Below are positions 20,446-30,763 of a DNA stretch of 64,000 bases, piece after piece. The notes beneath the pieces were generated by a model that was not told where the DNA came from, made no database searches, and worked only from the letters and a program-made list of their open reading frames with translations. The stretch is taken from positions 1-64,000 of the forward strand of contig CAMBXL010000007.1 in assembly GCA_945871905.1 (NCBI GenBank), written 5' to 3'. The position numbers and the translations under genes were made by a program. Origin of the DNA: Chitinophaga pinensis. Lineage in GTDB: Bacteria; Bacteroidota; Bacteroidia; NS11-12g; UBA955. Within the stretch, counting starts at the first letter, position 1. Every line of letters begins with the position of its first letter.

Positions 20446-21768
20446 ATGGCTCAATTTGAATTGATAATGCCTAAGATGGGCGAAAGTATTGCTGAAGCGA
20501 CAATAACAAAGTGGTTAAAAAATGAAGGAGATACCATAAAATTAGATGAACCTGTCGTTGAAATAGCCACAGACAAAGTGGATTCAGAAGTACCCTCTAC
20601 AAATGAAGGTATATTAGTTAAAAAGCTTTGGAATGAAGGTGATGTAGTGCCTGTGGGTGCTGCCATTGCTGTTATCAGTTCTGATGCAAGTCAATCTGTT
20701 GCTCCTGTTGCTCAAGCGCCAAAAGAATTGGTTCAAGAGGCTGTAAAACAAGTAGAACAAATGGTTCAAAATGCATCGTCAACAGTTGCGGTTCAATCTA
20801 TATCAAATAACGGTTCTAGATTCTATTCTCCATTGGTGTTAAACATTGCCAAAACAGAGGGAATTGGTATGGCTGAGTTGGAAAATATTCCCGGAAGTGG
20901 TAAAGACAATCGTTTGACCAAAGGTGATATAATTAAATACATAGAAGGTGGACGCTCTGCTGCAGTTCAAACGACAACCACTACAGTTGTTTCAACAGTT
21001 TCAGAAACGCCAAAAACTGAAGTTGCTAAACCAACGGCTTCTAAAGTGACCATGATGGCTGGTGATGAAATTATTGAAATGGACAGAATGCGTAAATTAA
21101 TTGCCGACCACATGGTAATGAGTAAAGCAACTAGTCCACACGTGACTTCATTTGTTGAAGTAGACGTAACCAATATGGTAATGTGGAGAGAAAAAATAAA
21201 ATCTAAGTTTGAGAAAAAAGAAGGTGAGAAAATTACATTTACGCCTATATTCATTGAAGCTGTTGTTAAAGCAATCAAAGATTTTCCAATGATAAATATT
21301 TCTTTAGATGGTCAAAATATCATTAAAAGAAAAAACATCAATATAGGTATGGCAGCAGCATTGCCATCAGGTAACTTAATTGTTCCTGTTATCAAAAATG
21401 CTGACACCAAAAACTTATTAGGTTTGGTTAAAAATGTAAACGATTTGGCAAAAAGAGCCCGTGAAAACAAATTGGCTCCAGATGACATTCAAGGAGGTAC
21501 TTACACCATTACTAACGTAGGAACCTTTGGAAACGTAATGGGAACTCCTATTATTAACCAACCTCAAGTCGCTATATTAGCCATTGGAACTATAAAGAAA
21601 AAACCTGCAGTTATTGAGACAGAATATGGTGATGTTATTGCAATAAGACACATGATGTTCTTAAGTCATAGTTATGACCACCGTGTGGTTGATGGAGCCT
21701 TAGGAGGTTCGTTTGTTCGTCGTGTTGCTGACTATTTGGAGCAATGGGATGTGAACAGAGAAATCTAA
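20446..21768 (+). CDS. 2-oxo acid dehydrogenase E2 component (dihydrolipoamide acyltransferase)
   Basis: Lipoyl domain (EIATDKVDSEVPS), peripheral-subunit-binding segment, catalytic SHSYDHRVVDGALGGSF. Confidence 0.93.
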   Translation: MAQFELIMPKMGESIAEATITKWLKNEGDTIKLDEPVVEIATDKVDSEVPSTNEGILVKKLWNEGDVVPVGAAIAVISSDASQSVAPVAQAPKELVQEAVKQVEQMVQNASSTVAVQSISNNGSRFYSPLVLNIAKTEGIGMAELENIPGSGKDNRLTKGDIIKYIEGGRSAAVQTTTTTVVSTVSETPKTEVAKPTASKVTMMAGDEIIEMDRMRKLIADHMVMSKATSPHVTSFVEVDVTNMVMWREKIKSKFEKKEGEKITFTPIFIEAVVKAIKDFPMINISLDGQNIIKRKNINIGMAAALPSGNLIVPVIKNADTKNLLGLVKNVNDLAKRARENKLAPDDIQGGTYTITNVGTFGNVMGTPIINQPQVAILAIGTIKKKPAVIETEYGDVIAIRHMMFLSHSYDHRVVDGALGGSFVRRVADYLEQWDVNREI

Positions 21769-21860
21769 GCAACTTTATAGTATTTTATAGATATTACAAT
21801 TATTTCTCAAATTAATTGTCATGAATAAGCAATTTTGTGACTAATATTGTATTATCGATT

Positions 21861-22244
21861 ATGAAAAGTAATATTGTAACATTTTCTTTGCTTAGTTTTT
21901 TTGTCTTAGTTTTGCTTTATTCATGTAAAAAAGACAGTGCTGATGTTATGTTTCCAGATAAAGGGGATTGTTTAACAACAAACATGAAGTTTTCATTGGA
22001 CATTAAACCAATATTAGCTAATTCATGTGCATTTGCGGGTTGTCATTCCACTACTTCAAAAGCGGGCGGTTATGCCTATGAAACATACGACGAAGTAATA
22101 CTTTCAGCTAATAATGGCTCGCTAATTGGGGCTATCAAACACCAATCAGGCTATAGCACTATGCCAAAAGGTGGGTCAAAACTAAGCAATTGCCAAATCA
22201 GTAAAATTGAATCTTGGATTAGCAATGGCGCTCCTAATAATTAA
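21861..22244 (+). CDS. Lipoprotein with a CX4CH cytochrome c-like haem-binding motif
   Basis: Lipobox-like LLYSCKKD; DIKPILANSCAFAGCHS; start moved from GTG 21837 to ATG 21861. Confidence 0.75.
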   Translation: MKSNIVTFSLLSFFVLVLLYSCKKDSADVMFPDKGDCLTTNMKFSLDIKPILANSCAFAGCHSTTSKAGGYAYETYDEVILSANNGSLIGAIKHQSGYSTMPKGGSKLSNCQISKIESWISNGAPNN

Positions 22245-22255
22245 TTAATAATAAA

Positions 22256-22684
22256 ATGAAAAAAACACTAATTGCCTTTGTTTTGCTTGTAATTGTAGGG
22301 GTCTCTGCATACTACTACAGTGAAGCCTCTAAACACCCTGACCCGTTAAAATCGGACGATTATATTGCCGTTTCTTCTGTTCAATTGTATGCTGATTTTG
22401 AAAAAGATGAAGTTGCAGCCACAAAGAAATATGCAGATAAAACCCTAAAAGTGGATGGTATAGTTACCAAAATTGAACTCAATGAAGAGCGTTATACGTT
22501 GTATTTAAACACAAACAATGAAATGGGAAATGTAATTTGTGAGATGAATGTGTCTGAAAATGAAAAATTATTGCCAATTATCAGTCAACCTAAGCAAATC
22601 GAAATTTATGGGACTTGTAATGGCTTTTTAATGGATGTCCAAATGAACAAATGTAAAGTTGGCAAAATTATTGATATAAAATAA
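22256..22684 (+). CDS. OB-fold (tRNA_anti-like) envelope protein
   Basis: N-terminal hydrophobic anchor; YADKTLKVDGIVTKIELNEERYTLYLNTNNEMGNVICEM resembles Bacteroidota tRNA_anti-like OB-fold proteins. Confidence 0.65.
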   Translation: MKKTLIAFVLLVIVGVSAYYYSEASKHPDPLKSDDYIAVSSVQLYADFEKDEVAATKKYADKTLKVDGIVTKIELNEERYTLYLNTNNEMGNVICEMNVSENEKLLPIISQPKQIEIYGTCNGFLMDVQMNKCKVGKIIDIK

Positions 22685-22689
22685 ACATC

Positions 22690-23244
22690 ATGAAACTAAA
22701 AATTGTATCCTTATTGCTTTTAAGCTTTGTATTGAATTTTTCCATAGAAGCACAAACTTATTTCACAAAAACTGGCACTATAAAATTTGAATCAAAAACA
22801 AAGTTAGAAGATATTAAAGCTGAAAACAGAAAAGTATTGAGTGTTTTAAATACCTCAACCGGAGCGCTATCTTTTACTCTTTTGATGAAGGCTTTTGATT
22901 TTCCTAATAAAATTATGCAAGACCATTTCAATGAGTCTTATGCAGAAAGTGACTTGTATCCGAAAGCTTCATTTGCAGGGTCTATTTCCAATATCAAACA
23001 AATTGATTTTACTAAAAATGGAACGTATACCGCTAATTTTACAGGTCAATTAACCATTAAAAATGTCACTAAAACTATAAGCGACCAAGCCACTATTGTT
23101 GTAAAAGACGGTAAGATTTCTGCCACTTCAAAAATTAAAGTAAAACCAGCTGATTATAATTTTAAAATACCTGCACCTGTTGTTGGTAAAATCGCTGATG
23201 AATTGGATGTTTTTATTCAGTTAAATTACGAACAAAAAAAGTAA
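22690..23244 (+). CDS. YceI family periplasmic protein
   Basis: Signal peptide; DLYPKASFAGSISNIKQIDFTKNGTYTANFTGQLTIKNVTKTI typical of YceI. Confidence 0.85.
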   Translation: MKLKIVSLLLLSFVLNFSIEAQTYFTKTGTIKFESKTKLEDIKAENRKVLSVLNTSTGALSFTLLMKAFDFPNKIMQDHFNESYAESDLYPKASFAGSISNIKQIDFTKNGTYTANFTGQLTIKNVTKTISDQATIVVKDGKISATSKIKVKPADYNFKIPAPVVGKIADELDVFIQLNYEQKK

Positions 23245-23245
23245 A

Positions 23246-24184
23246 ATGAAACTAAATTTCACCCTTTTCTCTTTATTGATTTTAATAGCCTCACCTGTGT
23301 GGTCGCAAATTGATACTACTACGCTTAAATCAGTTTCTACAACGCCAGGTTTGGTTGGCGATACGTCATCATTGCTTCCTGATATTGATATTTTTGAATT
23401 TGATCAACCAGATTATGTCAATAGTACTTTCAAAGGAAATAGAATAATTAATTCGCAAAGTATTGAAATGATGGGTAAGCAAAATTTAGATTTCAGAATC
23501 AGTCACCGTTTTGGGGCTATCAATTCTGGCGCTTACGATTTGTTTGGCTTAGACCAAGCATACCAAAGAATGAGTTTTACTTATGGAATCAGTGATTTGG
23601 TGAATGTTGAAATTGGGCGTAGTTCTGTTAATAAAGTGTATGATGGTACCCTAAAGTTCAAATTAATGCGACAAGTAGTTAAAGATAAAAAACGCCCTGT
23701 TAGCATAGTTTTTTTATCCAATATTGCCGTTAATTCGATTAAAATTTCAGATCCCAATCAATCGCCTTATCCCTTTACAAATCGCTTGTTTTATACCCAT
23801 CAGTTGTTAATTGCCCGTAAGTTTAACAAACATTTTTCTTTGCAATTAATGCCGACAGTGCTTCACCGTAATTTTATTGAAAATTCACAATATAAAAATA
23901 CAACTTTTAATTTGGGAATAGGTGGACGAAATAAAATAAGTAAAAAGACCGCCATCACCTATGAATATTTTTATGTTTTACCCAATCAAATTAATGAGGT
24001 TAATAAGAACTCATTGTCTTTGGGGGTTGACATAGAAACAGGAGGACACGTGTTTCAATTGCACTTAACAAACAGTTTGGGTATGAACGAATTTTTGTTT
24101 CTCAACGAAACAAATGGCGATTGGCTGAAAGGTGGAATTCATTTTGGATTCAATATTTCAAGGGTGTTTTATATAGGTAGATAA
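23246..24184 (+). CDS. DUF5777-like outer-membrane beta-barrel protein
   Basis: Signal peptide; MMGKQNLDFRISHRFGAINSGAYDLFGLDQAYQRMSFTYGISDLVNVEIGRSS; aromatic C-terminal strand. Confidence 0.75.
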   Translation: MKLNFTLFSLLILIASPVWSQIDTTTLKSVSTTPGLVGDTSSLLPDIDIFEFDQPDYVNSTFKGNRIINSQSIEMMGKQNLDFRISHRFGAINSGAYDLFGLDQAYQRMSFTYGISDLVNVEIGRSSVNKVYDGTLKFKLMRQVVKDKKRPVSIVFLSNIAVNSIKISDPNQSPYPFTNRLFYTHQLLIARKFNKHFSLQLMPTVLHRNFIENSQYKNTTFNLGIGGRNKISKKTAITYEYFYVLPNQINEVNKNSLSLGVDIETGGHVFQLHLTNSLGMNEFLFLNETNGDWLKGGIHFGFNISRVFYIGR

Positions 24185-24258
24185 GCAAGTTGTTTTAAAT
24201 AATATACAGCAAGGTTCTCTTGTTTAAAACTCAAAATGCCTAATTGAGATACTTCACC

Positions 24259-24266
24259 TACCTTTG
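24259..24266 (+). promoter_or_regulatory. TAnnTTTG box (TACCTTTG) 4 nt before the ompA-like ATG
   Basis: TACCTTTG-atag-ATG. Confidence 0.5.
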
Positions 24267-24270
24267 ATAG

Positions 24271-25263
24271 ATGAATTATTTTTCAAAAGCCGTATTATTA
24301 AGTTTGACTTTGGTAGCCTGTGTGCCTCAAAGAAAGTTTGATGAATTGCAAGTCAAATTTGATGAATGTCAAGTTTCTAAAAAAGAATGTAAAGAACAGT
24401 TAATTTCCTCTCAATCTGCAAACGAAAATTGTAACGAAAATAATAAAGAGTTAAAAACCAGAGTTTTAAGTTTGCAAGCAGATTCATTAGAATGCTTTAA
24501 TGCTTTGGAACGAACTCAAAAGCTTTATCAACAATCTGAATCTACTTCTCAAAAAATTATAGACAATAACCGTTATGAAAACGAGAAATTAGCAAGAGAA
24601 TTAAATGCCAAAAATGAAGCATTAAAAAGCAAAGAAAGTGAATTGAATGACAAGGAATCAGCATTAATGTTGGTTCAAAATAAGAACAGAGATTTGTCAA
24701 GTACTTTGTCTCAAACTGAACAAGATTTGAAAAAGCGTGAATTGAGAGTTGCTGAATTGGAAGCAAAATTAAGAGCAAAAGACAGCGCAGTTAACGCACT
24801 AAAAGCAAACATACAAAAAGCATTATTAGGTTTTCAAAACCAAGGTTTGTCTATAGAAATAAGAAATGGAAAAGTGTATGTAAGTATGGAAGAAAAATTA
24901 TTATTCAAGTCTGGCAGTATCGAAGTTGACCCCAAAGGAGTTGCGGCATTATTAGAGCTTTCAAAAGCGCTCAACCAAAACGCTGATGTTTCTATCCTTG
25001 TTGAAGGTCACACCGATAATGTACCAATGAAATCGCCTACTATCAAAGATAATTTAGATTTAAGTGTTTTAAGAGCCACTTCAATTGCTAGAATTATTAC
25101 AAGTCAAGGTAGCGTAGATCCAACTAGAGTAATATCTGCCGGAAGAGGAGAACACTTTCCAATTGACACGGCAAATACCCCTGAAGCCAGAGCTAAAAAC
25201 AGAAGAACAGAAATTATTCTAACACCGAAATTAGATGAATTATTCTCTATTTTAGGGAATTAA
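24271..25263 (+). CDS. OmpA family lipoprotein with coiled coil
   Basis: Lipobox LVAC; long coiled coil; C-terminal SILVEGHTDNVPM...RAKNRRTEIILTP. Confidence 0.9.
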   Translation: MNYFSKAVLLSLTLVACVPQRKFDELQVKFDECQVSKKECKEQLISSQSANENCNENNKELKTRVLSLQADSLECFNALERTQKLYQQSESTSQKIIDNNRYENEKLARELNAKNEALKSKESELNDKESALMLVQNKNRDLSSTLSQTEQDLKKRELRVAELEAKLRAKDSAVNALKANIQKALLGFQNQGLSIEIRNGKVYVSMEEKLLFKSGSIEVDPKGVAALLELSKALNQNADVSILVEGHTDNVPMKSPTIKDNLDLSVLRATSIARIITSQGSVDPTRVISAGRGEHFPIDTANTPEARAKNRRTEIILTPKLDELFSILGN

Positions 25264-25269
25264 TCTACA

Positions 25270-25737
25270 ATGGTTCATGTGAAATTAATAGTCATTGGAA
25301 AAACCAATGAGAACTATGTGAAGGAAGCAATAGAAAAGTATAAATTGCTTTTAAGCAAGTATTGTAAGTTTGAATTAATTGAAATTCCTGATGTTAAGAA
25401 TGGAAATAAACTGCCGTCAGAGAAACTAAAAGTGGCGGAATCAGAATTGTTACAAACCTATATCAATCAAAAATCAATCACTGTTTTATTGGATGAAAAA
25501 GGCAAGAAAATGAGCTCAGAAGAGTTTGCTGCCTTTTACCAAAAACAAACAATATTGTCTTCAAAAATCAATTTTATTATAGGCGGTTCATACGGATTTA
25601 CTGAGCAATTAAAGCAAGAAAGTCTGTGTATCTCATTGTCATCTATGACCTTCAATCACCAAATGGTTCGCCCAATTTTAATGGAACAAGTGTTTAGAGC
25701 ATACACTATTATTCACCAAACGGGATATCACCACTAA
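25270..25737 (+). CDS. rlmH: 23S rRNA (pseudouridine(1915)-N(3))-methyltransferase RlmH
   Basis: VTVLLDEKGKKMSSEEFA-like region; FIIGGSYGFTEQL; SLSSMTFNHQMVRPILMEQVFRAYTIIHQTGYHH. Confidence 0.95.
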   Translation: MVHVKLIVIGKTNENYVKEAIEKYKLLLSKYCKFELIEIPDVKNGNKLPSEKLKVAESELLQTYINQKSITVLLDEKGKKMSSEEFAAFYQKQTILSSKINFIIGGSYGFTEQLKQESLCISLSSMTFNHQMVRPILMEQVFRAYTIIHQTGYHH

Positions 25738-25743
25738 CTATTA

Positions 25744-28371
25744 TTAAAAATTAAGGTTTTGAGCTGCTTCTATAGCGCTTGGAATACCTCTCAATAGTTT
25801 ACCACCCGCAGTTGCATAAAAAGCTTGTCCGCCACCACCACCTTGTATGTGTGTCGCTAAGTCTTTGATTATTTTTTGGCAGTTGATATTTTGAGATTGT
25901 ACTAAATCGTCGGAACAGAATGCTGCAAGATTAGGTTTACTGTTTTGTGTAAAGGCAACAATTCCCAAAATACTTTCATGTTCTTGGCGAAGTTGGAAAC
26001 AAATATTTTTAATTTGTTCACCACTGATTTCACCTACATTAGCAGCAACAAATGGAATGTTATTTTTAGTTACAATCAACTGTTTCAATTGGTTTTTTAT
26101 TTTTTGTCCTTTTTCAGCTTCCATAGATTCAACCTGATGAAGTAGTTCTTTTTTTTCTTCTATTAATTTGTTAATAGCAGATTCAATATCCTTAGGTTGA
26201 CCTAATTGCGCTTTTATTTTATTAATTAAAACCTCATTATGAAGGTTGAGTTCATCTACTTTTTCGGCACTAATAGCTTCTATTCTTCGAACTCCTGCCG
26301 CCACCGAGCTTTCTGATAATATTTTAAAAGAACGTATTTGTCCTGTATTTTTCACGTGAGTTCCACCACAAAGTTCAATTGAATATTGATTGTCAAAAGT
26401 AATAACTCTAACCGTGTCACCATATTTTTCGCCAAACAAAGCAGTTGCACCTAGTTGTTCTGTCGCAACTTTAATCGGAACCAACCTTTGTTCATTTAAG
26501 TCAATATTTTCTTGAATTTTGAAATTTACAATAGCTTCTATCTCCGTTAATTCCTTATCACTCACTTTGGTAAAATGGTTAAAGTCAAATCTTAGGTATT
26601 CGTCATTTACCAAACTGCCTTTCTGAGCAATGTGTGAACCCAAAACTTGTTTAAGTGCAGCGTGTAATAGGTGAGTAGCAGAGTGGTTATTGCTTGTAAG
26701 TTGTCGTTTTTTTAGGTCAACTTTCACACCAAAACTTTGCGTTTTGTTTTCAGGCAATTTATCACACAAATGAACAATAAGGTCATTTTCTTTTTGTGTG
26801 TCCAAAATCTGTATTAATTCATCATTGACAATTCCTGTCATTGTGCCTTTGTCACCAACCTGACCACCACTTTCGCCATAAAAAGGAGTTACATTAAAAA
26901 CCAACTGAAATTGTTCTTTGTTTTTAATGGTCATTGTTCTGTATTTTACAATTTTTACAGTAGCTTCAGTAAAGTCATAACCAATAAATTCTTCGTGGTC
27001 ATCGTCTAATAAATAATGCCAATCGCCGGTCGATTTTTCAGCATCTTTTTGACTTCTTTTTCTTTGTTCGTTTAATAAAATTTGAAAACCATCCAAATCA
27101 ACAGAGATGCCACTTTCTGAACAAATTAATTGGGTTAAATCGACAGGGAAACCAAAAGTATCATAAAGTTCAAAAGATGTTTCGGCATTAAGTTTTTCAG
27201 GTTGTTTAGTCAAATAAGTAGATATTTTTTCGAGTCCTATTGACAGGGTTTTCAAAAATGTATTTTCTTCCTCTTGAATCACTCTTGAAATAAAAGATTC
27301 TTGCGCTTTTAATTCTGGAAAAACAGTGCCAAATTCATGGTTCAAAACAGGTAACAGTTGGTAAACAAAAGGCGTTTTAATTCCTAAGTAACTGTATCCA
27401 TATCTGATGGCACGTCTTAAAATCCGTCTTATTACATAACCTGCGCCATTGTTTGAAGGAAGCTGACCATCGGCAATGGTAAATGCAACCGCTCTAACAT
27501 GGTCCGCTATTACTCTAAAGGCGATGTCTTTTTTGGTATCTAATCCTTCGTATTGATAGCCTGTTAGTTTTTCTATTTCTTTGATTATTGGGGCAAATAT
27601 ATCCGTGTCATAGTTGGATTTTTTGTCTTGTAATACACGGGTCAATCGTTCAAATCCCATTCCTGTATCTACATGTTGCGAAGGTAATTTTTCGAGAGAA
27701 CCGTCGGCTTTACGGTTAAACTCCATGAAAACATTGTTCCAAACTTCAATGACCTCAGGATGGTCGTTGTTTACTAATAATGCGCCATTTATAGCCTTTC
27801 TGTCTTCCTCAGAACGTAAGTCAACGTGTATTTCAGAACATGGTCCACACGGTCCTGTGTCGCCCATTTCCCAAAAATTGTCTTTTTTATTGCCTTTTAG
27901 TATTCTTGAAGGGTCAATTAATGCAGACCAATATTGGTAAGATTCATTGTCAAATTCTAATCCTTCGCTTGCATCGCCTTCAAAAACGCTAACATAAAGT
28001 CTGTTTTTGTCAATTTTGTAAACTTCAGTCAACAGCTCCCAACTCCATTCTATTGCTTCTTTTTTAAAGTAATCGCCAAAGCTCCAATTACCCAACATTT
28101 CAAACAAGGTATGGTGGTAATGGTCTACCCCAACTTCCTCTAAATCATTGTGTTTACCACTTACACGCAAGCACTTTTGAGTGTCCGCAATTCTGTTGTA
28201 TGGCGCTCTTTTGTTCCCTAGAAAATAATCTTTAAACTGATTCATTCCTGCGTTAGTAAACATTAAAGTTGGGTCGTTTTTTATAACAACAGGAGCAGAG
28301 GGAACAATGTGGTGATTCTTTCTCTCGAAAAACTCTAAAAAAGTGTGTCTTATTTCTTTGGCGCTTAACAT
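25744..28371 (-). CDS. alaS: Alanyl-tRNA synthetase; start moved to the internal Met (MLSAKEIRHTFLEFF)
   Basis: TNAGMNQFKDYFLG, FEMLGNWSFGDYFKKEA, CGGTHVKNTGQIRSFKI, GGGGGQAF. Confidence 0.96.
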   Translation of the reverse strand: MLSAKEIRHTFLEFFERKNHHIVPSAPVVIKNDPTLMFTNAGMNQFKDYFLGNKRAPYNRIADTQKCLRVSGKHNDLEEVGVDHYHHTLFEMLGNWSFGDYFKKEAIEWSWELLTEVYKIDKNRLYVSVFEGDASEGLEFDNESYQYWSALIDPSRILKGNKKDNFWEMGDTGPCGPCSEIHVDLRSEEDRKAINGALLVNNDHPEVIEVWNNVFMEFNRKADGSLEKLPSQHVDTGMGFERLTRVLQDKKSNYDTDIFAPIIKEIEKLTGYQYEGLDTKKDIAFRVIADHVRAVAFTIADGQLPSNNGAGYVIRRILRRAIRYGYSYLGIKTPFVYQLLPVLNHEFGTVFPELKAQESFISRVIQEEENTFLKTLSIGLEKISTYLTKQPEKLNAETSFELYDTFGFPVDLTQLICSESGISVDLDGFQILLNEQRKRSQKDAEKSTGDWHYLLDDDHEEFIGYDFTEATVKIVKYRTMTIKNKEQFQLVFNVTPFYGESGGQVGDKGTMTGIVNDELIQILDTQKENDLIVHLCDKLPENKTQSFGVKVDLKKRQLTSNNHSATHLLHAALKQVLGSHIAQKGSLVNDEYLRFDFNHFTKVSDKELTEIEAIVNFKIQENIDLNEQRLVPIKVATEQLGATALFGEKYGDTVRVITFDNQYSIELCGGTHVKNTGQIRSFKILSESSVAAGVRRIEAISAEKVDELNLHNEVLINKIKAQLGQPKDIESAINKLIEEKKELLHQVESMEAEKGQKIKNQLKQLIVTKNNIPFVAANVGEISGEQIKNICFQLRQEHESILGIVAFTQNSKPNLAAFCSDDLVQSQNINCQKIIKDLATHIQGGGGGQAFYATAGGKLLRGIPSAIEAAQNLNF

Positions 28372-28452
28372 ACAATTATTAAAATATTCTATTATTTTTG
28401 AAAATTCAATTTTAAGGTTGCAAAAGTACAAAATACATTACAGTAATTAAGC

Positions 28453-29427
28453 ATGGCAAAGACCAAATATTTCTTTAATCCCAAAACCCTCAGTTATGAG
28501 AAATATAAATTAAGCCGCTGGGTCTTGTTACTCCGTGGTATTGGTGTTTTTTCTTTTTCAATTATTTTGGGTTTTGTTTTCTTTTTATTATTCTCTCGCT
28601 TTGTGGACTCTCCGGGTGAAAAGAAACTAAAATCTGCAAACTATGATTTAGTAGCAGAGTTGGAAAGTATCAATTTGCAGTTAAATATGTTGAACAATGA
28701 GCTCAGCAAGTTAAAAGAAAAAGATGTCAATGTTTACCGTTCAATCTATGAAACGGAACCACCTGCGGAAAAAGGGTCTTATGCTGACAATGCAAAAATG
28801 CTCGAAAAATATTCAGCGTTAAGGAAATTACCCAATTCGGAATTGTTGATTGAATTGACCCAGAAATTGGATAAAATTCAGTCGTTATACGTACAACAAA
28901 ACAAAAGTTTCGACCAATTATTGATGTTGGCAAAAACCAAAAAAGATTTTTTGGCAAGAATTCCCGCCATCCAACCTGTTGCTAACAAAAAATTAGAAAG
29001 AATAGGTTCAGGTTTTGGATACCGTCAAGATCCTTTTTACCGAACCCAGCGTTTCCATGCAGGAATCGACTTTACAGCGGCCAGAGGAGTAGAGGTTTAT
29101 GCCACAGCAGATGGTGTAATCTCTTTGGTGCAATCAGATATTTGGGGATATGGCAAACACATTCGCATTAACCATGGCAATGGATATGAGACTTTGTATG
29201 CGCATTTAAGCAAGTTCAATGTGGCACGTGGGGCCAAAGTAAAACGCGGTCAGTTAATTGGTTTGGTGGGAAGCACAGGGAAGTCAACAGCGCCTCACTT
29301 GCATTACGAAGTACACAAAAACGGACAACCAATCAATCCAGCCTTTTTCTTTTACAACGATTTAACCAACGAGGAATACCAATTGATGTTGGAAAGAGCC
29401 TCAGCACCTAACCAATCATTCGACTAA
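28453..29427 (+). CDS. M23 family metallopeptidase (LytM domain)
   Basis: GFGYRQDPFYRTQRFHAGIDF, TLYAHLS, GSTGKSTAPHLHYEVHKNG. Confidence 0.93.
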   Translation: MAKTKYFFNPKTLSYEKYKLSRWVLLLRGIGVFSFSIILGFVFFLLFSRFVDSPGEKKLKSANYDLVAELESINLQLNMLNNELSKLKEKDVNVYRSIYETEPPAEKGSYADNAKMLEKYSALRKLPNSELLIELTQKLDKIQSLYVQQNKSFDQLLMLAKTKKDFLARIPAIQPVANKKLERIGSGFGYRQDPFYRTQRFHAGIDFTAARGVEVYATADGVISLVQSDIWGYGKHIRINHGNGYETLYAHLSKFNVARGAKVKRGQLIGLVGSTGKSTAPHLHYEVHKNGQPINPAFFFYNDLTNEEYQLMLERASAPNQSFD

Positions 29428-29771
29428 TGCCAAAACTAAAAGACGATACAATAACCGAGAAGTTATATTACAGAATGGGAGAGGTTTCCAAGCTGATTGG
29501 AGTGGCACCTTCTTTGCTTAGATTTTGGGAAAAAGAGTTTGATTGCCTTAAAAACATAGAGAAAAACAGAAAAGGTGACCGTTTGTACACTGCCAAAAAT
29601 ATCGAAGATTTAAAGATGATTTTTCATCTAGTTAAAGAGAAGGGATATACACTCAGTGGAGCGAATGAATACTTGGGTGGATATGTAAATGAGAAGGATA
29701 AAAAAATGGAAATCGTAAAAAGTTTAGAGGTTTTGAAAAAGTTTTTTGAAGAATTGAAACAAAATTTATAA
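29427..29771 (+). CDS. MerR family transcriptional regulator
   Basis: YRMGEVSKLIGVAPSLLRFWEKEF; overlaps the M23 stop codon (TAATG). Confidence 0.88.
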   Translation: MPKLKDDTITEKLYYRMGEVSKLIGVAPSLLRFWEKEFDCLKNIEKNRKGDRLYTAKNIEDLKMIFHLVKEKGYTLSGANEYLGGYVNEKDKKMEIVKSLEVLKKFFEELKQNL

Positions 29772-29809
29772 CTTTGTTGAATAAATAAATATTAATAATC
29801 AATCATAGT

Positions 29810-30727
29810 ATGGAAATAAAACAAAATGAAAAAGACAAAAAAAGTAAAAGGTATTTACTGATTTTGATTGGTATCTTGGCTGCATTGAATGTAGGTATTG
29901 GATACAATTTATGGAACAAGAACCAAAAACAAGAAGTTCAAATTACTGAATTAACTGCTGATAAAGTTCAGCTTGAAAAAGATTTACAAGAAGAAATTGC
30001 AAAATTTGAGCAATTAACTTCTGAAAATCAAGACCTAAATGGACAATTGCAAGAGCAAAATGCCGCTTTAAATGAAAAAATCAATCAAATTAAAGTTCTC
30101 CTTAGAAAAGGTAAATTATCTGAAGCTGATTACAAAAAAGCAAAATCAGAAATTGCTGAATTAAGAAGTCAAATTGACAATTACAAAGCAGAAATTGATG
30201 AATTAAAACGTCAAGTTCAACAGTTGACAGACGAAAATTCTGGCTTAAATCAAGAGTTAGGTAGTGAAAAGGCGAAATCAGCAGAACAAGCCAAAACAAT
30301 TGAATCCAAAAACAGAACAATCAGTTTAGCAAAACGATTAAATGCAGGTTCAATCTCAGCTATGGGAGTAAGAGAACGTAAAGTGTTTGGTAAAAAAGAA
30401 GTTGAAACCAACAAAGCAAACCGTACCGAAGAGGTAAGAGTGAAATTTATTTTGAATAAGAATGAAATTTCAGATTCAGGTGAAAAAGAAATTTATGTTA
30501 AAATAATAGGGCCAGACGGTGCTCCAATTGCTAACAAAGTTCAAACGACCAAAGTAGATGGTACCGAAACTTTATTCACTGAAAAGAAAATTGTTGACTA
30601 TCAAAACGAAAAGTTAGAAGCAACCGTTTATTGCAAAAAACAAGGTGATTATCCAAAAGGAACCTACACAATAGAAATATTTACAGAAGGTTACAAAATT
30701 GGAACTACTCAAATGATTTTAAAATAG
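29810..30727 (+). CDS. Membrane-anchored coiled-coil protein, function unknown
   Basis: N-terminal TM segment, long heptad coiled coil (aa ~40-165), C-terminal beta-rich domain. Confidence 0.7.
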   Translation: MEIKQNEKDKKSKRYLLILIGILAALNVGIGYNLWNKNQKQEVQITELTADKVQLEKDLQEEIAKFEQLTSENQDLNGQLQEQNAALNEKINQIKVLLRKGKLSEADYKKAKSEIAELRSQIDNYKAEIDELKRQVQQLTDENSGLNQELGSEKAKSAEQAKTIESKNRTISLAKRLNAGSISAMGVRERKVFGKKEVETNKANRTEEVRVKFILNKNEISDSGEKEIYVKIIGPDGAPIANKVQTTKVDGTETLFTEKKIVDYQNEKLEATVYCKKQGDYPKGTYTIEIFTEGYKIGTTQMILK

Positions 30728-30763
30728 TGACTTTTTAGTTCATAGCTGGATGATATCAAACGA

